From an uncultured Prevotellaceae bacterium (GTDB lineage Bacteria; Bacteroidota; Bacteroidia; Bacteroidales; Muribaculaceae): a stretch of 23,930 bases of DNA. Shown piece after piece: positions 1 through 7,889 of the stretch. Under the pieces are notes generated by a model. That model worked only from the letters and a program-made list of their open reading frames with translations. It was not told where the DNA came from and did not search any database. Location: contig CAMGFF010000002.1 of NCBI GenBank assembly GCA_946055125.1, forward strand, positions 1 to 23,930, in the 5' to 3' direction. The translations under genes and the position numbers were made by a program. Positions within the stretch are counted from its first letter, which is position 1, and every line of letters starts with the position of its first letter.

Positions 1-1
1 A

Positions 2-55
2 CAACTTGTCGAAGCCGCCGGCCTTGATATTACGCCCGAACGAGGGATTTTATAG
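2..55 (+). CDS. C-terminal tail of an unidentified upstream gene (partial)
   Basis: Frame 2 from the window edge reads QLVEAAGLDITPERGIL and then TAG at 53-55. The short stretch has ordinary protein-like composition with bacterial codons, and the DNA changes to AT-rich non-coding sequence right after the stop. Both points fit the end of a real plus-strand gene that starts outside the window. Seventeen residues are too few to name a family. An overlapping frame stays open through here into the next gene, but that frame is non-coding in character until 225. Confidence 0.45.
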   Translation, partial: QLVEAAGLDITPERGIL

Positions 56-109
56 TTTAATACACCCTCATAAATTCCTATTTTTTTGTCATCTTTTCCA
101 CCAAGCAGC

Positions 110-140
110 TTGCTCTATTAAATACTATTTTATAAATTTG
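110..140 (+). promoter_or_regulatory. Candidate Bacteroidota-type promoter for the DUF4143 ATPase
   Basis: A TTG at 110-112 is followed, after 20 bases, by TAAATTTG at 133-140, an exact match to the -7 consensus TAnnTTTG. The predicted start of transcription is near 147, about 80 bases before the ATG at 225. The -7 element lies in the first of three 33-bp tandem repeats; the second copy has the weakened form TAAAATCG. Spacing and motif are seen in the sequence; promoter activity is inferred. Confidence 0.4.
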
Positions 141-214
141 CATGGTTTTATTAAACACCATTTTATAAAATCGCAGGTTACTATTAAATTACATTTCACA
201 AATCCACTTATAAA
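116..214 (+). repeat. Three imperfect 33-bp tandem repeats upstream of the ATPase
   Basis: Units start at 116, 149 and 182, each with TATTAAA, and have the same 33-base period. Units 1 and 2 also share an ATTTTATAAA core at the same offset; unit 3 has ATTTCACAAA there. The units touch without spacers, so this is not a CRISPR array. The period is a multiple of three and keeps the frame of the downstream gene open, which makes a false N-terminal extension of 73 residues. The repeats could be a duplicated promoter or operator, or replication slippage. Confidence 0.65.
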
Positions 215-224
215 TTACGCGATT

Positions 225-1517
225 ATGGCTATCGACCGACAGACACTAAAGGCTGTAATGCTTGATAATGAGCATGATGTGACCCACTACAATGTAGTTC
301 CTCGCCACATCGACATCGTCTCGTTCCCTTATATGGTATTCGTGGGGGTGCGCCGCGTAGGCAAATCTTTCTTGCTTTTCCAAAAAATCCACCAGCTTCT
401 TGCCGAGGGGCATCAATGGAGCGATATGCTTTACATCGATTTTGAGGACATTCGCCTGAGTGGATTTACTGCCGATGACTTGCCTCTCATTCTCGACTGC
501 CACTCCGAGCTCTATGGGCATGGCTCCAAGCCAATTCTTTTTCTCGACGAAATCCATAATATTACCTGCTGGGAGCGTTTTGCACGAAACCTTGCCGACC
601 GTGGCTTCTCTACTTTTATCACAGGGAGCAATGCCAAGATGCTTTCAGGCGAAATTCTGTCGTTGCTGGGTGGCCGATATATGTCGACTGAGGTATATCC
701 ATATAGCTTCGCCGAATATCTGCAATTCCTCAATGTGCCGCACGACGAGAGGGCTTTACTCTCCTCTTCTTCGAGGACAGTAATCATGAAAAACTATGAT
801 GAGTATTTCCTTTGGGGCGGTCTGCCCGAGGCTGCCTCGCTCTCAGTGAAGCGTAATTATCTGCAAAGCGTATTCTTGAAAATTTATCTTGGCGACATCG
901 CAGCTCGAAACCGCATTGCCGGTCATAAAATCATCTTGTTGCTCCTTAAGAAACTCTGCGAGTGTATTAGGCAACCGGTGTCGTATAACCGTCTGGCAAA
1001 CACGCTCTCAAGTCTCGGTGCAAAAATATCAGTACCCACTGTGGCGAGTTACATTGCTCACGCCGAGGACGCATGGCTAATTCTCAGGCTGAAAAACATA
1101 GCATCGGCTTTTGTTCAAAAAGAGACCGTGTGCAAATACTATTTTATCGATAATGGTCTTATTTCGCTGCAATTGGGTCGAAATGATTCTATTTTGCTCG
1201 AAAATCTGGTGGCTATCACACTTTTCAGGAAGCATGGATACGCTGAGGGCGGCGACCGCGTGTTCTTCTACGCCGATGGCCGCAATGAGGTGGATTTCTA
1301 TGTACCCGATGAACAACTTGCCATTCAGGTGGCCGTGCGTATTGACAATGTCTCCGCTGAGGAACGTGAGATTAATGCCCTCACCAAGCTGCCACAAACG
1401 TTCCCTTGCAAGCAGCGGATTATTATCACCTACGACACTGAAACGTCATTGACCGACAGCCTTGGCTCTATCCGTGTGATTCCGGCATGGAAATGGCTTC
1501 TTGGCATCGTTCAATAG
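225..1517 (+). CDS. AAA-type ATPase of the DUF4143 family
   Basis: This 430-residue protein has the usual length and layout of the bacterial ATP-binding AAA_14/DUF4143 family. A P-loop GVRRVGKS lies at residues 41-48, and a Walker B strand ILFLDEI at 104-110 carries D108 and E109. A sensor-like FITGSNAKML follows. The C-terminal DUF4143 region contains YYFIDNGLISLQLG, LLENLVAITLFRKHG and NEVDFYV, the last resembling a PD-(D/E)XK nuclease strand. The expected following lysine is not obvious (the text reads AIQVAVRI), so nuclease activity is doubtful. The start at 225 (MAIDRQTLKAVML) is chosen because the open frame upstream is AT-rich and repetitive. Family members are common in Bacteroidota genomes, and their cellular role is poorly defined. 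The gene stands alone on the plus strand and ends at a hairpin. It looks more AT-rich than its neighbours, which may mean horizontal acquisition. Confidence 0.9.
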   Translation: MAIDRQTLKAVMLDNEHDVTHYNVVPRHIDIVSFPYMVFVGVRRVGKSFLLFQKIHQLLAEGHQWSDMLYIDFEDIRLSGFTADDLPLILDCHSELYGHGSKPILFLDEIHNITCWERFARNLADRGFSTFITGSNAKMLSGEILSLLGGRYMSTEVYPYSFAEYLQFLNVPHDERALLSSSSRTVIMKNYDEYFLWGGLPEAASLSVKRNYLQSVFLKIYLGDIAARNRIAGHKIILLLLKKLCECIRQPVSYNRLANTLSSLGAKISVPTVASYIAHAEDAWLILRLKNIASAFVQKETVCKYYFIDNGLISLQLGRNDSILLENLVAITLFRKHGYAEGGDRVFFYADGRNEVDFYVPDEQLAIQVAVRIDNVSAEEREINALTKLPQTFPCKQRIIITYDTETSLTDSLGSIRVIPAWKWLLGIVQ

Positions 1518-1540
1518 CTTCTTCCGGGGGGATTGCAAGC

Positions 1541-1588
1541 CGAAAGCCACCCGGGCGGCCCTTGTGGGGGCGGCGCAGGTGGCTTTCG
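1541..1588. terminator. Strong hairpin between convergent genes, probable bidirectional terminator
   Basis: A perfect 11-base inverted repeat, CGAAAGCCACC at 1541-1551 and GGTGGCTTTCG at 1578-1588, encloses a GC-rich loop that can pair further. It sits between the stop of the plus-strand ATPase (1517) and the stop of the minus-strand LRR gene (1609). No long T-run follows on either strand, so intrinsic termination is likely but not certain. Confidence 0.7.
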
Positions 1589-1608
1589 CTATTTGGGGTG
1601 AATGTGGA

Positions 1609-4600
1609 TTAGCGCACGGCGAGCTTGTAGGCCTTTGTGCCCACGAGCACCACATAGGCGCCGGGTGCCACGCCGCTCATCGTGGTGCTGCCCTTGGCGG
1701 CGCGGAGCACGGTGCCGTTCATGGCCACGAGGGCTACCTTGGCTTCGGCCGGGGCGGTGACTGTGATTGAGTTGCCGTTCACTGCCACGCGAGTGTCGGC
1801 CGAGGAGGCTATGCCATCCACGCCCAGCTCGGTCACGTTCACATAGTTGGTGCTTTGAATGAGGTCGGGGAACTCGCTGTTGAGCATCACGCACACGAGG
1901 TCGTCGAATGTGTTGAGGAAGGTGGTCACGCCATTCTCAATGGTGTATTCGGTGCCTTCATAGAGTGCCTCACCCTCCAGAATGCCCTCTTCATTCACAT
2001 AGGGCATGTCGATATACCAAATGTACTCAGTGCCCACGCCGTTGATTATTGCCTCGCTGCTCAGGTCCACTTTGCCGTCGCTCACCGTCACGTCGATGGG
2101 ATACTGGCTGTGATACTGATACATCATGTAATCTGATTTCACCGGCGGCAGGGTGCTCAGGCGGAAGTAGTTGTGGTCGATCGACACTGCACGCAGCTGC
2201 GTGAGGTTGTCGAGGTTGAGGTGAGTGAGGTAGTTGTCGGCAAGGGTCACCTGCTGCAGCGAGGGAGCTCCGTCGAGCGAAATCTCGGTGAGCTTGTTGC
2301 TGCTCAGGTAGAGCTGCCACAGGTTGGGGTTGTCGATGGTCACCGATGTGAGCTGGTTGCCCGACACCGAGGCGAGTCCCAGACCCGGCACGGCGCTGAG
2401 GTCGAGCGAGGTGAGCAGGTTGTTGTTGAGGCTGAGCATATAGAGGCTCTGCAGTGGCGAGAGGTCGAATGAGGTGAACTGGTTGCCGTCGAGTATCAGC
2501 TCCATTAGCTTGTTGCTCTGCGGCAGTGTGATTGCCGGCAGCTTGGCGTCGCTCACGTTGATGCAGATAGCGTCGGTGAGGTTGGTGCAATCTAATGATG
2601 AGAGCGTGGCTCCCTTCATGCTGAAGATGGTAATCTTCTCGCTCGGGTCGTAGGTATATACTCCCACCTCGCGCTTGCCCCGCGTGGTGGCCTCAAAGAG
2701 GCGGTAGCTTGTGCCGAGCAGATACTGGGTGACGTTGCCGTCGCCGTTCCAGTCGATATAGAGCGCGGTGCCTTCCTCCTCGGCGGCGAGCGATAGTGCC
2801 ACCGCCTCATTGCCAATCACGGTCGTGAACGAGGCAACTTTGTTGGTGGGCATTGAGGCTGCCTCAATCACCGTGGTGGCATAGGCGTTTTCGCCGGCAA
2901 AGTCGGGGAAATAGGGGTGGGTCATCTCGCAGTGGAGCTTCTTGCCCACGGCGGACGTGAGGAAGCGAGTGTAGCCATTGGAAATGGTGTAGTCGGTGCC
3001 TTCGGTGAGGGTGTTGCCGGCGGCATCTATCCACACGAATTGCGTGTTCTGCCCGTCGATGTCGCGCACCTGGGCTGTGAGGTCGGCACAGGGGCCGAGG
3101 GTGGCAATAGTGAGGGTGTTCTGCGGCGCGTAGGTATAGCGTTCCTCGGCGAGCAGGGCGCTGCGCTCGGGCAATGTGCTCAGGGTAAAGTTGTTGCGGC
3201 TCAGGTCGAGCACCTCAATGTTGTTCTCCTCGGGCTGAATCCAGCTCGTCACGCGGTTGCCCGAGAAATTGAGCGAGCGCAGCACGTTGCAGTGCAGCAC
3301 GTTCACCTCGGTGAATAGGTTGTTGGCGATGTTGAGGTATTCCAGGTTGTCGGCGTCCGAGAAGTCGAGCGCGGCAAGCTGGTTGTTGCTAAGGTCGAGG
3401 TAGTGCAGCATGGCGAGCGAGGTAAACTCAAACTCGGCTATGCGGTTGTTGCTCAGGATGAGCACCGAGAGGAAGTTCTTGTTGAAATATTCGCTCAGCC
3501 CGGTGAGCTTGAAGCTCGAGAGCTGGTTGCCCGAGAGGTCGAGCTGCGTGAGGCACTTGTTGCGGTCGAGGTTGATGGCATAGAGGCCGGCATTGGTCAC
3601 GCTGAGCATTTGCAGCGACGCGCAGGCGGTGCAGTCGAATGAATAGAGCTCGTAGCCGTCGATACCAAATGCCGTAAGCTCCACATCATCGTCGCAATAC
3701 ACTGCCATCGAGCCATATCCGGCACGCTGGCCTCTCACGTTGGGCTCTCCGTCGAGCACCGAGGTGGAGATGGTGAATGGCACGAGGTTGCCGTCGCCAA
3801 AGTCGACATACACCTGCTTGGGCTGCTCAGTGGTAGCTCCCGCCACGCCTATGGCGAACTTCATCATCGCTCCGGGTGCGGCTGCCGGCGAGAAGTCGAG
3901 CTGCTTGCTTGGCTTGCCATAGTCGGCCTTGCTCTTGAGCTTGAACTTGGTGGTCTGCAAAGCCATGTTGGGAAACTCATCGCAGGTGAATGAGAGCAGG
4001 AGGCTGTCGGTCACCATCTCATTGAGTGTCACCACGCCGTTCTCGTAGGTGTAGAGGCTGCGGTTCACCTCATTGTAGGTTCCCGGCTCGTCGGCGGGAA
4101 TGGAATAGAGCGTGCAGTAGGTGGGAAGGTCGTCGCGCAGCACGCGGCTGCTCAGGTCGATCTGCGCTCCCACGGGGTAGCTCTTTGCCACCGGCATGGG
4201 GCGCTGCTCATATTCATATTCGTCCCATGTGCCCGGGTCGAAGGGCAGAGTGGCAAAGTCCATGCAGTTCTGCTGAATCTTCACCGTCCACAGCGCCGGG
4301 TTCTGGCTCAGGTCGAGGCTGGTGATGTAGTTGTCGTTGGCATAAAGCTTCTGCAAGTCGCTGCAGCCGGTCACGTCGAGCGAGGTTAGCTTGTTGCCCG
4401 AGCAGAAGAGATACACCAAGGCGGGGTTGTGGCTCAGGTCGAGCTCCGAGATGTGTACGTCGGTGTAGTAGGAGCCGCTCTCGTGGCTGCAATAGAGCTG
4501 CTGCAGCTTGGTGTTCTGGCTCAGGTCGAGCTGGCTCACTCCTGTGTCGCTCACGTTGAGGATGAGCAGCTCGGGGTTGTGGCTCACGTCGATGCTGGTG

Positions 4601-5301
4601 ATGTGGGTGAGGTCGGCCGAGAGGCGCAGCAGATTAGGGCAGCCGCTGGGGTCGAGGCTGGTGATGCCGTCGTTGTGGTACAAATCCACCGACATAAGAT
4701 TGGGATAGTCCGACAGGTTGAAGGACGGGTCCATATATTTGATAATGCTCAACTCAAGGATAGTGAGGTTGGGCTTGGGAGTGCCTATCACGAGCGGCGA
4801 CTCGGCCGTAAACTCATTGTCGCTGATGTAGATAGCCTTGAGGTTCTCATTTGCGGTGAGGTCGAGGCTCTTCAGCTCGTTGTGGTTGAGGCTGAGCACG
4901 CCCAGGTTGGGGCAGTTGGCAAAGCTCACTTCGCTTATTGCGCAGCCATCGCCATTGAAGTAGTCGACGGCGGTGGGGTCGTCGCAATAGATTTTTACCA
5001 CTCCGGCAGACGACACCTTGCAGGGAATGGCAGTGCCTTGCAGCGAAGAGTTCTCGCTGTCGAACGCGGCGAGAGCAAGCTCATATTCCACCTTACCGTA
5101 GCCACAATCTACATCTACATACTGCTCTTCGCGGTTTGCGCCAATCATTAGGGTGAACTCATTGAGCTCACCATTGTTGGCATAGGCATTTGTGTGAATC
5201 ACTATGGCAGGCTCATCGCTGCTCTGAGCCTTGGCGCTGAAGCCAAATCCCAGCAGCGCGGCGAGCGTAGCCATCACATAGCAATTAAATATTCTTTTCA
5301 T
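1609..5301 (-). CDS. Giant secreted leucine-rich-repeat protein with a T9SS-type C-terminal domain
   Basis: This 1230-residue protein starts with a signal peptide (MKRIFNCYVMATLAALLG, probable cleavage after AKA at about residue 25). Three similar modules follow at about residues 50-459, 477-815 and 824-1157. Each has a short beta domain, a block of LRRs of the NPALVYLFCSGNKLTSLDV type, a landmark (ATLP or LSTLP) at the LRR end, and a closing beta domain with a Y-T/TIxNG motif. The last 70 residues (NSITVTAPAEAKVALVAMNG and GAYVVLVGTKAYKLAVR) resemble a T9SS type A sorting domain, so the product is probably released or attached at the cell surface. LRR surface proteins of this kind usually bind proteins or glycans; the ligand is unknown. 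The gene starts 63 bases after the S8 protease stop, with no promoter visible in the gap, so the two are probably co-transcribed. Confidence 0.88.
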   Translation of the reverse strand: MKRIFNCYVMATLAALLGFGFSAKAQSSDEPAIVIHTNAYANNGELNEFTLMIGANREEQYVDVDCGYGKVEYELALAAFDSENSSLQGTAIPCKVSSAGVVKIYCDDPTAVDYFNGDGCAISEVSFANCPNLGVLSLNHNELKSLDLTANENLKAIYISDNEFTAESPLVIGTPKPNLTILELSIIKYMDPSFNLSDYPNLMSVDLYHNDGITSLDPSGCPNLLRLSADLTHITSIDVSHNPELLILNVSDTGVSQLDLSQNTKLQQLYCSHESGSYYTDVHISELDLSHNPALVYLFCSGNKLTSLDVTGCSDLQKLYANDNYITSLDLSQNPALWTVKIQQNCMDFATLPFDPGTWDEYEYEQRPMPVAKSYPVGAQIDLSSRVLRDDLPTYCTLYSIPADEPGTYNEVNRSLYTYENGVVTLNEMVTDSLLLSFTCDEFPNMALQTTKFKLKSKADYGKPSKQLDFSPAAAPGAMMKFAIGVAGATTEQPKQVYVDFGDGNLVPFTISTSVLDGEPNVRGQRAGYGSMAVYCDDDVELTAFGIDGYELYSFDCTACASLQMLSVTNAGLYAINLDRNKCLTQLDLSGNQLSSFKLTGLSEYFNKNFLSVLILSNNRIAEFEFTSLAMLHYLDLSNNQLAALDFSDADNLEYLNIANNLFTEVNVLHCNVLRSLNFSGNRVTSWIQPEENNIEVLDLSRNNFTLSTLPERSALLAEERYTYAPQNTLTIATLGPCADLTAQVRDIDGQNTQFVWIDAAGNTLTEGTDYTISNGYTRFLTSAVGKKLHCEMTHPYFPDFAGENAYATTVIEAASMPTNKVASFTTVIGNEAVALSLAAEEEGTALYIDWNGDGNVTQYLLGTSYRLFEATTRGKREVGVYTYDPSEKITIFSMKGATLSSLDCTNLTDAICINVSDAKLPAITLPQSNKLMELILDGNQFTSFDLSPLQSLYMLSLNNNLLTSLDLSAVPGLGLASVSGNQLTSVTIDNPNLWQLYLSSNKLTEISLDGAPSLQQVTLADNYLTHLNLDNLTQLRAVSIDHNYFRLSTLPPVKSDYMMYQYHSQYPIDVTVSDGKVDLSSEAIINGVGTEYIWYIDMPYVNEEGILEGEALYEGTEYTIENGVTTFLNTFDDLVCVMLNSEFPDLIQSTNYVNVTELGVDGIASSADTRVAVNGNSITVTAPAEAKVALVAMNGTVLRAAKGSTTMSGVAPGAYVVLVGTKAYKLAVR

Positions 5302-5364
5302 CTTTTTTGTGAGGTTATATTAAGTTTTATTTTTTCCTGTTTTTGTATTTTTGGGCTATGCAGC

Positions 5365-7662
5365 TCACTTCACTATGATTTTCGTAGTGAGGTTGTTCAC
5401 TTTGAGGATGTAGCAGCCGGGTGCGAGGCGCGAGGCATCGAGGCTTATCTCATCGCCCTCGGCACGCGATGCCAGCGCCACTTGGCCGCTCACAGTGTAG
5501 ATTGTCGCATCGATGCTCTTGGCACCGCCCACAAAGGCACTGAAGCGGTTACCGCCCTCGCTCGTCACCATGAGGCGGCTGCTGTGGGCCTTCGTAAGCT
5601 CGGCTCCGCCCGATTGGCGGCGAATCACCTCCTTCAGTCCGGCGTAAGCGTCAAATTTTCCCGCTCCCCACTGCACGGCGTTGCCGGCAAGCACGGCCTC
5701 ATCTTTCACAGCCGTGGCGGCGATAATCTCCTTCACGTCGTGAACGTCGAGCGTCGGGTCGGCCTCAAGCCACAGGGCTATGCCTCCCGCCACCACCGGG
5801 CAAGCCATTGAGGTACCCAGCGACTGGTGCCAGTAGTTGGTGCGGACGGGCTCGGCGAGGCGTGCCTGCAGCTCGCCATTGGTCATGGGATAGCTTGGGT
5901 CTTCGCAATAATACATGCTGCTCGACGAAATCACCGTGGTGCCGGGAGCGCACACATGCGGGAGCTGGCGGCCATCGGCCAGCGTGCCCCACGAGGAGTA
6001 CTCCGAGACTTGCCCCTCAGGGTAATGCCCCTGGAAGCTGTACATATAGCCGTCGAGCGAGGGCCACGAGTCGCGGAAGTTGTAGGCTCCCACCACTATC
6101 ACATCGTTGGCGGTGGCCATGTTGCTCACCGAGCCATCGGCAGTGCCGTTGTCCCAGCCCTCTATGCCCAGGTCGCCGAAGCCCGAGAACGAGCCGTCGC
6201 AGTAGCAGTCCACGCGCTGTCCGTCGGCTCCTTCCACCACTATTCCAAGCACATAGTTGCTGTCGGCATTGCTGTCCTGGTTGTCCTCTACCATATAGTC
6301 GATAAGCACATAGTAGCGGCCGTTGTCCTCGTCGATCATCGAGCCCGCGCCTATGTAGCCATTGAATGCCTTCGAGAAGTTCATATGGCTCTTGTCGCCG
6401 GGCTGCTCATAGCCGGTCGTTGAGTAGTAGGTCGATACGCCATCGGTGTTGGAGCTTATGGGAAGCTCAAAGGTGATGGCTTTGCGCTTCTTGTTATAGA
6501 CTACAGCCTTTATGGTAAACTCGCTGTCGTCGGCGCTGTAGGCGTACACCTGGCCGTAGCGCAGGTTGTGGTAGCCATTCACGTCGCTTATGCTGTTGAT
6601 AAACGTGCGCTGCTGCGTGTCGGCAGCGGTGAAGGTCTTGCTCAGCACTATGTTGTTGTCGCCCGAGTTGCCGGCCGCGATACATATTATTGCCTCCTTG
6701 GCAGCCTCGGTGAGATACTGGCAGATGATGCTGCTTCCGTCGTGAGGCCCGGTGTTGTTGCCGAGCGAGAGATTGATGACCGCCGGCTTGTTGTAGTAGT
6801 AGCGGTAGTTGAGCACGCCCTCAATGCCGTAGGCTATAAACACGTCGGCCAGCGTGCCACACGATGCCACGATGTCGGCGTCGGGCGCCATGCCATAGTA
6901 GGGGTTGGCTGCATCGCCCACCGTGGCCTGCCATGCACTTGTGCTCTGCGCCAAGGTGAGGTTGCCCTTGTAGCCCCCGGCCATGATTCCCAGCGTGTGC
7001 GTGCCGTGAAACGACTGGTCGTTGTCGGTGGTGAACGCCGCGAGCTTTTCGGGCGTGTAGTATTCATCAATCTTGTAGCCCTGCGATGTGGTGCTGGTGG
7101 TGTAGATGTGGGAGAGATAGGAGATGCGGCTGTTGCCGGCAGCGTCCTTGAAGTTGATGTGGTTGGGGGCAAGGCCTCCATCCACTATGCCCGTCACCAC
7201 GCCACAGCCGGTGTAGGCCTGAGGCAGCTCGGTGCCACGGTGTATCTTGTCGGCCCCGGTTATAGCTCGCACCTGGTCCATGAGGGGCTGTGCCTCGCGG
7301 CTCAATTCCACGCGCTGCACCGCCGGCAGCTCGGCTATGCGCTCCACGTCGGCCATGGGAATGGCACACAGCGCAATGCCGCCGCGCACCGCCAGCACCT
7401 CCACTCCCTCGCGGGTGAGGCTCTCGGCGCCGGCTCCCTCGGCGAGCTTCACGAAGCCCGCTATGTGTGTGGCCGGCTTCGCGGTGTCGCGCCCGAGTGT
7501 CCTGGTGCGTGCATCGGCTTTCATTCGGGTCACGGTGCTGCGCTCATGGCGCAGTGTGGCACGGCTTTGCAGGTCGAGTGCGGCCTCTGCCGTGGCTGTC
7601 GTCGCGCCGCAGGCTATGGCTGCGGCGACGAGCAGGGTTCTCAGTGATTTCTTTCCTTTCAT
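5365..7662 (-). CDS. Secreted subtilisin-like S8 serine protease with T9SS-type C-terminal domain
   Basis: This 765-residue protein has a signal peptide (MKGKKSLRTLLVAAAIACGA, cleavage near residue 25) and a propeptide-like region with a VERIAELPAVQRVELS segment typical of inhibitor I9-like folds. The S8 catalytic domain carries the aspartate in GIVDGGL (D161), the histidine in FHGTHTLGIMAGG (H219), the oxyanion region IICIAAGNSG and the serine in GTSMACPVVAGG (S618). The roughly 400 residues between histidine and serine are far longer than in minimal subtilisins and hold an extra beta-rich insertion of the type seen in Bacteroidota S8 proteases. The C-terminus (TIYTVSGQVALAS, then LAPGCYILKVNNLTTKIIVK) is a good T9SS type A-like sorting domain. 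The product should act outside the cell on proteins. It precedes the LRR gene in a likely two-gene transcript; the hairpin at 7758-7814 isolates it from the gene before. Confidence 0.93.
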   Translation of the reverse strand: MKGKKSLRTLLVAAAIACGATTATAEAALDLQSRATLRHERSTVTRMKADARTRTLGRDTAKPATHIAGFVKLAEGAGAESLTREGVEVLAVRGGIALCAIPMADVERIAELPAVQRVELSREAQPLMDQVRAITGADKIHRGTELPQAYTGCGVVTGIVDGGLAPNHINFKDAAGNSRISYLSHIYTTSTTSQGYKIDEYYTPEKLAAFTTDNDQSFHGTHTLGIMAGGYKGNLTLAQSTSAWQATVGDAANPYYGMAPDADIVASCGTLADVFIAYGIEGVLNYRYYYNKPAVINLSLGNNTGPHDGSSIICQYLTEAAKEAIICIAAGNSGDNNIVLSKTFTAADTQQRTFINSISDVNGYHNLRYGQVYAYSADDSEFTIKAVVYNKKRKAITFELPISSNTDGVSTYYSTTGYEQPGDKSHMNFSKAFNGYIGAGSMIDEDNGRYYVLIDYMVEDNQDSNADSNYVLGIVVEGADGQRVDCYCDGSFSGFGDLGIEGWDNGTADGSVSNMATANDVIVVGAYNFRDSWPSLDGYMYSFQGHYPEGQVSEYSSWGTLADGRQLPHVCAPGTTVISSSSMYYCEDPSYPMTNGELQARLAEPVRTNYWHQSLGTSMACPVVAGGIALWLEADPTLDVHDVKEIIAATAVKDEAVLAGNAVQWGAGKFDAYAGLKEVIRRQSGGAELTKAHSSRLMVTSEGGNRFSAFVGGAKSIDATIYTVSGQVALASRAEGDEISLDASRLAPGCYILKVNNLTTKIIVK

Positions 7663-7757
7663 TAGCGTTTCTATTGTTTTTCTACGTTTTTTTCAGCAAA
7701 TTATAGTGTGTTTCATGTTTCTCATCGTTTGTTTTTAGTGTGTGAGCCGCAGGAAGC

Positions 7758-7814
7758 AAAAAATTTCAGTTGCCGGAGGCATACCCCGGGGGGCTTCTTC
7801 ACGACAACTGAAAT
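7758..7814 (-). terminator. Intrinsic terminator after the beta-repeat protein gene
   Basis: ATTTCAGTTG at 7763-7772 and CAACTGAAAT at 7805-7814 form a perfect 10-base stem. Inside, GAGGC and GCTTC can extend the pairing. The six A at 7758-7763 become a T6 run right after the stem on the minus strand. The hairpin lies about 75 bases beyond the stop at 7890. The plus strand also has a T-rich run after the stem, so it may work both ways. Confidence 0.82.
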
Positions 7815-7889
7815 ATTCTTTTTTAAGTCGAATCAACTGCTTCCGGGCTCACCCGCTATATACCGGGCAGCCGGCGGCAATGCTCGCTT

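Noticed and set aside
116..214. Possible CRISPR array
   Set aside because: The three 33-base units abut without unique spacers, are imperfect, and no cas gene is near.
6..224. N-terminal extension of 73 residues for the DUF4143 ATPase
   Set aside because: The stretch is AT-rich, made of 33-bp repeats and contains a promoter candidate; the family starts near MAIDRQTLKAVML.
6568..7647. Plus-strand open frame of 359 codons opposite the S8 protease
   Set aside because: The minus strand holds an intact catalytic triad and signal peptide; the plus frame has no family features.
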